Assembly: GCF_008014675.1 (NCBI RefSeq)
Contig: NZ_VOXD01000016.1
Span: 1 to 64,000 of the forward strand
Source of the DNA: Neolewinella aurantiaca
GTDB lineage: Bacteria > Bacteroidota > Bacteroidia > Chitinophagales > Saprospiraceae
Direction: 5' to 3'
Length of the DNA stretch: 64,000 nt
The notes beneath the pieces are model-generated. The model was not told where the DNA came from. It saw only the letters and a program-made list of their open reading frames with translations, and did not search any database. Positions within the stretch are counted from its first letter, which is position 1, and each line of letters starts with the position of its first letter. A program made the position numbers and the translations under genes. Shown one piece after another: positions 54,120 through 61,800 of the stretch.

Positions 54120-55685
54120 ATGACTGCCACAGATTGGGCCGCCCGCTGGGCCGGGTACTCGCCAGAAGCCATCGCGTTTACGGATGGGGATACGGGAGAA
54201 GAACTTACTTACGGAGAACTGAACCAGGGAGGGATGAACCTCGTCGTTCATTTTCTTTCAACCCTTGGTTTGGGTCACGGAGACCGCATCGCAATTCTGG
54301 CCGAAAATAGTCTGGCTTATCCTCTGCTCTTCGTCGCTGCTCAGAAAGCCGGCTTCGTGCTCGTTCCGGTCAACTACCGGCTCAGCGCGCACGAACTCGC
54401 CTATATCCTGAAGGATGCCGCACCTGCTCTGTTGATCGCAGAAGCACAATTTTCAGCATTGGCGGCTGCTGCCTGCCAACAGTCCGGACTTAACCCGGAA
54501 TGCTGGTTACTGGAAGAAGTGTTCAACCATGCCGTAGAAGCAACCGGAGCCGTACCCCCTCTCCGAAGGAGAGCGGCCGGGGGAGAGGGCGAAGAACCAC
54601 AAAGAACCAGCCGTCAGTTGGGCACACCTCGATGGCCAACAGTGTCAGAAACAGACCCAATTTTCATTCTCTACACTTCCGGTACGACCGGCTTCCCGAA
54701 GGGGGCTTTGTACACCCACCGGATGCTGTTCTGGAACAGCGTGAATACAGCGCTTTCGTTGGTCATCAATTCCGAGAGCCGCACGCTCAACGTTATGCCG
54801 CCGTTTCATACCGGAGGCTGGAATGTGCTGGTCACTCCGCTGCTTCACCGGGGCGGACATACCGTTCTACTGAGGAAGTTCTCTGCCGGCGGGGTGTTGG
54901 AATGGCTTGAAAAAAGCAAGTCGACGGTATTCATGGCCGTGCCCACTATGCTGCGTATGCTGACGGACGACCCGGCTTTTGCAACTGCGGATCTCACGAG
55001 CTTGCGCTACATCATTGTTGGCGGCGAGCCTTTGCCTTTACCGGTTATCGAGCAGTGGCACCGAAGGGGGATTCCCATTCGGCAAGGCTTCGGGATGACG
55101 GAAGTCGGGCCAAATCTGTTCTCACTCCACCAAAACGATGCTACCCGAAAGATCGGGTCTATCGGTCGTCCCAATTTCTACGTTGAGACCAGAATAGTAG
55201 ATGAGAACGGCAGAGATTGCCCGGCTAACGTTTCCGGAGAATTGCTCCTGCGTGGCCCGATGGTAACGCCGGGCTACTGGCAAAATGAGGCTGCGACCCA
55301 ATCTGCCTTTCAGGGCGAGTGGTTCAAAACGGGAGATGTCGTACAACGGGACGAAGATGGCTACTTCTTTGTCGTTGGCCGTCTGAAAGAGATGTACATC
55401 TCCGGAGGTGAAAATGTCTACCCCGCCGAGATCGAACGCTGGCTGGAGAAGCATCCGGAAATCGCGGAGGTTGCCGTCGTCGGAACCGAAGATGAAAAAT
55501 GGGGGGAGGTTGGAAGCGCTTTCGTTGTTCCGGTGCCCGGCCATTCTCCTTCGGCAGAATCACTTGGTGGTTATTGTCGGGAAGGTTTGGCCCGGTTCAA
55601 GGTGCCTAAGTATTTCCTCCTGGTAACGGAACTACCTAAAAACGCTACGGGGAAAATTGACCGTCGGGCATTGGCCAATCTCTGA
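54120..55685 (+). CDS. Acyl-CoA ligase (AMP-dependent, fatty-acid type)
   Basis: 521 aa of the ANL superfamily. Phosphate loop YTSGTTGFPKGA (about 183-194), A5 motif QGFGMTEVGP, A7/A8 TGDVVQRDEDGYFFVVGRLK and A10 Lys in PKNATGKIDRRAL. It activates a carboxylic acid to acyl-AMP, then acyl-CoA; chain length not determined. Residues about 146-157 (PPLRRRAAGGEGE) are coded by a palindromic repeat element inserted in frame just before the phosphate-loop domain (54556-54590). Last gene of the symporter unit. Confidence 0.93.
   Translation: MTATDWAARWAGYSPEAIAFTDGDTGEELTYGELNQGGMNLVVHFLSTLGLGHGDRIAILAENSLAYPLLFVAAQKAGFVLVPVNYRLSAHELAYILKDAAPALLIAEAQFSALAAAACQQSGLNPECWLLEEVFNHAVEATGAVPPLRRRAAGGEGEEPQRTSRQLGTPRWPTVSETDPIFILYTSGTTGFPKGALYTHRMLFWNSVNTALSLVINSESRTLNVMPPFHTGGWNVLVTPLLHRGGHTVLLRKFSAGGVLEWLEKSKSTVFMAVPTMLRMLTDDPAFATADLTSLRYIIVGGEPLPLPVIEQWHRRGIPIRQGFGMTEVGPNLFSLHQNDATRKIGSIGRPNFYVETRIVDENGRDCPANVSGELLLRGPMVTPGYWQNEAATQSAFQGEWFKTGDVVQRDEDGYFFVVGRLKEMYISGGENVYPAEIERWLEKHPEIAEVAVVGTEDEKWGEVGSAFVVPVPGHSPSAESLGGYCREGLARFKVPKYFLLVTELPKNATGKIDRRALANL
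54556..54590 (+). repeat. Palindromic repeat element in frame within the acyl-CoA ligase
   Basis: CCCCTCTCCGAAGGAGAGCG followed by GCCGGGGGAGAGGGC. Its inverted arms CTCTCC-GAA-GGAGAG are perfect. I know similar CCCTCTCC...GGAGAGG palindromes as intergenic repeats in many bacterial genomes. Confidence 0.75.
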
Positions 55686-55712
55686 GGAGCGTCTCTGTTT
55701 CCCCAAGCTTTT

Positions 55713-55734
55713 CTTTGCACCCGCGGCCGCGCCC
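55713..55734 (+). repeat. Dispersed GC-rich element, copy E10
   Basis: CTTTGCACCCGCGGCCGCGC plus CC. Lies between two convergent genes, so it cannot be a promoter for either. Confidence 0.8.
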
Positions 55735-55754
55735 GGATGCCCCTTCGGTAAAGT

Positions 55755-55790
55755 AAAAACGCCGCCTACCCGAAGGAAGACGGCGTTTTT
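55755..55790. terminator. Bidirectional intrinsic terminator
   Basis: AAAAACGCCG / CGGCGTTTTT, a perfect 10-bp stem with A- and T-tracts on either side, between the convergent ligase and giant-protein genes. Confidence 0.92.
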
Positions 55791-55810
55791 ATCGTTTGTA
55801 CCGAGTGTAC

Positions 55811-58800
55811 TTACCGGAGTATAATCATCCGTTTTGTAGCTACCCAGTCACCGGCTTTTACCGTGTAGGAGTAAACGCCGGCAGGTGTGCCAAGCAAACG
55901 GTTGTCGATTACAAGGCTGTTACTTCCCGCAAGACCTTCCTGCTTGAATTCACCCACAAGGCGGCCAGCGGCATCACGGACAGAAACAACTACCTCGGGA
56001 TGAGCGGTCGCAAGGCGGAAACCGATCAGGGTCTGATTCCGTACCGGGTTGGGTACGTTCTGCAGTAACTCGTTGGTACCCACGCTCAACGCATCCTCGT
56101 TGAAAACTAAGGCGAGGTTGCGCAGGTTGCCACTGTCGCGTTCGTACGCTTCCGCATGGGTGTAGCGACTGTTGATCTCGAGGCCTTCACTGATTTTTCC
56201 GTTGGCGTTGGCCTGAACGTTGAGGGTGAAGAGCACTTCGTCTGCCTGCCAGTCTGAAGCAACGTTTCCGCTTGCCCAGTTCCAGCTGGTCGTGATTAAA
56301 CCTTGATCAGCGAAATTCCAGCCAAAGTTACCTGCGGCTACCAGACCTGGTTCTATGCTTGTGACCTCAAGAACGGACGGGTTGAACCGGAGCGTGAACT
56401 GGTAGCCATCAACCTCATCCAGGGCGGATGCATAAACGGGCACCAGGTATGTTTGACCACGGAGGAGTTCTGCTTCGTTGATCTCGAATTCCAGGGTTCC
56501 GTTCAGGTTCCTCGGGGCACCACTAACCAGTGAATTTGGTTGTGCGGACTGGTTGACGTCTCCAAGTTTCACCCCGATGAAATCGGCGTCGGCTATGGTG
56601 CCGACGAGGTTGTTGTAATTACTAACATTCGGGAATTCTGCAGACCAGGGGTCGAGTGCAGCAGGGAAGTCATAGTCCGCAGGAATAAACATCCAGCTTG
56701 GCATACCTGCGGGGAAAGCATCCGACAGCCCCAGGATGAGACGACGAATGGAAATGATGTCTCCCACGTCAATGCTTGTATTGCCGTCGACGTCGGCAGC
56801 AAGCATACTGAATACATTTGGTAACGACTGGGTGCTCAGTATATGACGGGTGACAGCGACGATGTCTGAGGTGCGGACGCCATTGCCATAGTCCTCGAAA
56901 TGAGTGGGGCTGATGGTGTAGTCCTGACCAAGCGGAAGGCCGGAGAAGGTGAATGTTCCTTCAGCAGGAGTTGTCAGATCGGTGTTCATGCCGGTTGGCC
57001 CGGTGAGGTTTACCGTAACTCCTTCAATTGGGTTCATCTCTCCGTCAACGATCACTCCGGCGAGATGGCCGAGCAATTCGCCAAATTCGCAGGGAGAGGT
57101 GGAGCCCTCCTGAATTTCGACAAAGACGGTACAGTAGTCGTTATTTCCCGCAGCATCGAAAGCATAGACCCGGACAGGATAGCCACTGCTGCCAATTTCT
57201 TCGAGTTCAGTACAGGTAAGGGTTATTCCCAATTGGTCTTCCTCCGCGATGAAGCCAAAGGTGGATGCTTCCGCTTCGGAGTAGAGGCTGTAGGAGTCGA
57301 TCTCATTGCCGAAGCAGTCCGTAATCGGACTGGCAATGAAGTCGGAAGCCCAGATGGCTGCTGCTCCTCCTCCGTTACCGTCGTCGGAGAGGGTAACGGT
57401 GAGGGTCTGAACACAGATTGGGGTCGGAGCCAGCACCGGATCTACACAGAACTCAAGAATGACGTTTTCGGAATTTCCACAACCGTCGTTGGCATTGATG
57501 AGAATAGCGTGTGCACCCACGGGCGCCTCATTGAGGCGGATGATGTAGGTGCCGGTCACGTCGATCGTCAGTTCTGCCGGCGTGAGTTGGCGGGTAGACA
57601 CAAAGCCGGCCGTTTCGTTGAAGTCGAGGTCGAGCTGAGCAGTTACCTGCGCGTCGGAACAGTCGTCGGTAGCGGTGAAGCTCAGCGTTACTTCTGCGGC
57701 ACAGTTGTCACCGTTTCCACTAAAGCACTCAGCAGGTTCGTCAACAACGATGACCGGAGCCACTTCGTCGTAAACTTTGATGAACTGCACGTAGCGGAAG
57801 GCTCCCCGGCTGTCGTCCTGAGCGTATGCGAAAGCGTCGTTTTCGCCGTTACCGTCATTCGTGCCGGCAACATCGTTGCCATCGTCAACGAGTTTGTCGG
57901 CCTGCTGAGTGTTGGCGTTGAAGATACGATCCGTGAAACGGGACAGGAAGGCGAAGTCATCGGAGGTGATGTTGACGTCGGTGCCGGGTTTCACGTTCAG
58001 GTACAGGAGTTCAGTTTCCGGATCCCGGCCGTTGTTCCCGTCTCTGGGCAGGAGGTAAGGTTCTCCCAGGGAGTTGTATTCACACCAGTTTACGGCATCG
58101 TACGTGATGCGGAGTTTAAAGCATTCCTCGCCGGCCTCCGTAGTGCGGAGTGTGTCTATCGCTGTGGTGACGGTGAGAAGGTCGCAACCGAAGTCGGTGA
58201 ACGCAAGGTCATCGTAGTCAGGTATCTCAGCGCAGGTACCACTCTCATCGGTAGGGAAGGTGATCTGGTAATCGAATACCGGAACAATACTGATTTGCTG
58301 GGTGCACTGTACATTGTTGGTCAGTCCGCCTCCATCGGTTACGGTGAATATACGGGTGAGTTGGCCCACGCCACAGTTGTTGGTGCTTCCGGTAATCATC
58401 TGGGTGATTCCGAAACTGCAGTTGTCGGCTCCTCCGGCAGTGCCGAACATGGCGTTTAGTTGAGCTTCGGTAGCGTCTGCGATATCGTTCGGGAGGTTGT
58501 TGCTGTACTCGACGCAGGTGATGGTTACGTCTTCCGGAGGAAGACAGGTTGGAGCAATCTTATCCTCCACGAGAATTTCTGTCCAGCAAACCGAACTGTT
58601 GCCGTCTTCGTCGGTTACCCGCAGTTCAACGGTTACCAGATCCTGAAGGTCACAACAGTTCAGGCCGATCGATGCGTCCCAGTCGGTGTAGTACGGGGTT
58701 ACTGCCTGACAGGAGCCAGGATCGAGTTCGTAGAGCCGGCGAATGGCCAGTTCTACCTCGCCGCAGAGGTCTTCACTGTTGCCATCGATGTCTGCGGTAG

Positions 58801-61800
58801 AGACAATCGCTAATCCGTTGCCATCAAGTGAAACGTTGAGACCATCTTCACAGGCTGCAGTTGGGCCAACCTGATCTACTACCGTGAGGTTGAAGATGCA
58901 CTCGCTGTAGCGGCCACACTCATCTTCTACTTCGTAGCGGATGGTGTAGCCCCCTTCGTCGAGGCCAGAAAGCAGGTAGGTCCCGTTGTGGAGCTGGCTG
59001 AGCTCGCCGTTGCTGGCAGAGACGGTGTATTCCCAGTTGGTACATCCGGTTTCTACGACAGGCTCAGGGATGAGGTAAGCACCGTTGCAATCGATACTGC
59101 TGGTACTGATCGTTACATCATCGGGACACTCCAGAGCCGGATTCTCGAAGTCGAGTACCCGTATAATCTGAACGGCTTCAATCGGGTTAACGCCCGGGAC
59201 AACTGGCTGACAGGTATTGCGAACCTTCCAGGTTCGCAGGATTTCGTAGCTGCCGGCGCAAATGTTGAACACTTCATCGGAGTACAGGTAACTCGCACTA
59301 CAGAAGTTAGTGGTGAATATGTCCGAACCGTCGTCGACAAATGGGAAGCCGGTGTTTTCCGGGTCGGTCAGGGTTGGATCGGCCGCTGCCGCGGCGCAGT
59401 AGATTGCCGGTGATGCGTCGCCATCGCGGTTGGCCGGGAAACGAACTACAGCCAGGTCGAAGGCTTCGATGGTGACGGTCTGAACGCAGCTCGCAGAGTT
59501 GCCGTAAGCATCAGTTACGGTCCAGGTACGCCGGAGGATTGCGCGGGGATCGTCGCAGGCGTCGTTCCTCTGCAGGGTATCCGCAAAAGCAATCGTTGCA
59601 CCTGCGATCGCGCAGCTCTGAAGTATCGGAACGCCCAGAAGGCTGGTGTCGGTGGCAGCATTACAACTTACCGTCGTGTCGGACGGACAAATAAATTCTG
59701 GTGCTTCGAAGAAGCCCACGTCGATGTTGCCCCAACAACTTACATCGTTGCGTGGGTCATAAACCTGGTAACGGACAACTTCGCCGATCTGATCGATGCC
59801 GGCTATGTTTGGCGTGATGGTGTCGAATGAACCGGTTTCGTTTTGCTGCAGCAGCGTCAGTACGTAGTTGTCGAAACAGTAGTACTCGTTGCCAGCGAGC
59901 ACCAGGGCAGGAATGATTTCCTGTTCACAATCTCCGTCTAAGTGGATGTTGATCTGATCAAGACAGGCCATTTGCGGGTTAGCGGGGATGTACTCAAGGA
60001 TCGTGACCACGTAGGTACAGGTAGTGTCGTTGCCGGCAGCGTCCACTACGGTAAATTCAATTGTATTGTCGCCAATCGGGAGTGGCTGGTTGAAAGGCGG
60101 AGTGCCGAAAATATCCACAACGGCGCAGTTGTCCGTAGCGGTATAGTCGGTGGGGCGATAAGCCCTCTCGCATTCACCTCCGCTGAGTTGAATCGTAGCG
60201 TCGGCGGGGCAGGTGATCACCGGAGCTTCGGTATCGTTTACCGTTACGTCGAAACTACAGTTACTGGTGTTGCCGTTGCCGTCGGTGAGGGCGTAGTTCA
60301 CAGTGGAGACACCAACGGGGAAGAAGAAGGTCACCTCGGTGTTCTCGGGGAAGATCGGTATTGGCTGGCTTGCCAGTGTTGTGCCGCTTGAGTCGATGAT
60401 CGTCCAGAGGATTGAACCTCCTTCGCAATTGTCGAAAAGGATGGCGTGATTCCAGGTGTATTCGGCACCACAGAGACGGAAGTCGTTTTCCAAAGTAGTG
60501 GTGTAATCCGGGTAAACTTCCCGGGAACTCACGAAGAGGATGGAGGAGGCGAATGACGCAGGTGCAGTGTTTACCTGGGCATTGTGACCTATCTCGAGGG
60601 TCCAGTCTCCTGCGGCGGCTTCTCCGTTGAATATTTCGATGTCGCCAACGGGCATGATCAGCTCGCCAGCGTTATTGAGGAACCCGCACCCGGCACTGAT
60701 GGAAGGGCCGAAATCTCCGTCAAAGGTGAATTCTACGGCGTCGGTACCAGCGCACACAGCTGCTGCCAGTACAACTTCGGTGCCTTCGGGGCTGATGAGC
60801 GTAAAGGTCAGGTTACCCATGTCGCCCGCCAATCCCTGAATATTCAGGTTGACATCAGATACGGTGTACGCTTCCCCGACGGTGTAAACTGCCTCGACAC
60901 ACTCGCCGTAGGCGAGATCGATAGCTCCGGATGAATAACTGTTCCACTCACCGTACAGACCGCAAACAGGGGCCTCATCGTCGGAGACAGTAACCGTAAA
61001 GTCACATTCTACCCGGACAGTAGGCTGCGCCTGAATCGCCGTACTTGCTCCGTTGGGTGTTGGTTGCTCAAGGCCGGGGTTAAGTGCTCCGATGGTAGTA
61101 GGCAAACAAGCTTCGCCGGGAGCGAAGTCTGCCGCGGTGTTCGTATCCCAAACCGTTGTCCGGACAATGCCAGAGCCGTTTACGGGGCCTGTCGTGCCCG
61201 ACCAGTAGTTTCCAGCATCCGTTCCGCTGATGTCGAAGCCATTCATGATGGCTACGTCAATTACAGACCGGGATAAGCCGATGCTGTACGCGGCGGGCTC
61301 GTCGGCCGCAAGGTTTGCTGCTCCGGGAACGTTGAAGAAATCATCGGCAGGTGAGTTCGTGCCATCACCGAAATGGATGGTCAGCGTGCCTCCCGGCTGC
61401 AAAATCGTAAAGGTGGGAACGGCATATTCTTCCAGTCCTGCGGCGTGGGAGCGGGTGATCATCAGACAGCTTACGTCCAGCGCAGCGCGGTTGAAGTTGG
61501 TGATCTCCAGGTAGTCCCCGTCCGCAGGGTTGCCGGTAGTAAAGCCGGGCACCGGAAGGGTTCCGTCTACAGCGTCGGAAAGGTCGTGCGTTATCTCGGT
61601 AATCAACAGCAGGGGCATATCCTGTACGGAGTAGCTGACGGTGTTTGAGCCAAGCCCGAAGGAGTTGCCACTGGCATCGTCAAAGCCACTGGCGACTTCG
61701 TTGCCGTCAGCATCGTCGATGCGGTAAACCACGGTTAGGTTCGGAAGGCAATTGTCCTCGATATTGGTAGGCGCGATGTTATCGACGACCGCAACGCAGT

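Noticed and set aside
16085-55734. Dispersed GC-rich element as a promoter
   Set aside because: The TTTGCA part resembles a -7 box, but copies lack the TA, point against or away from genes, and one lies between convergent genes.
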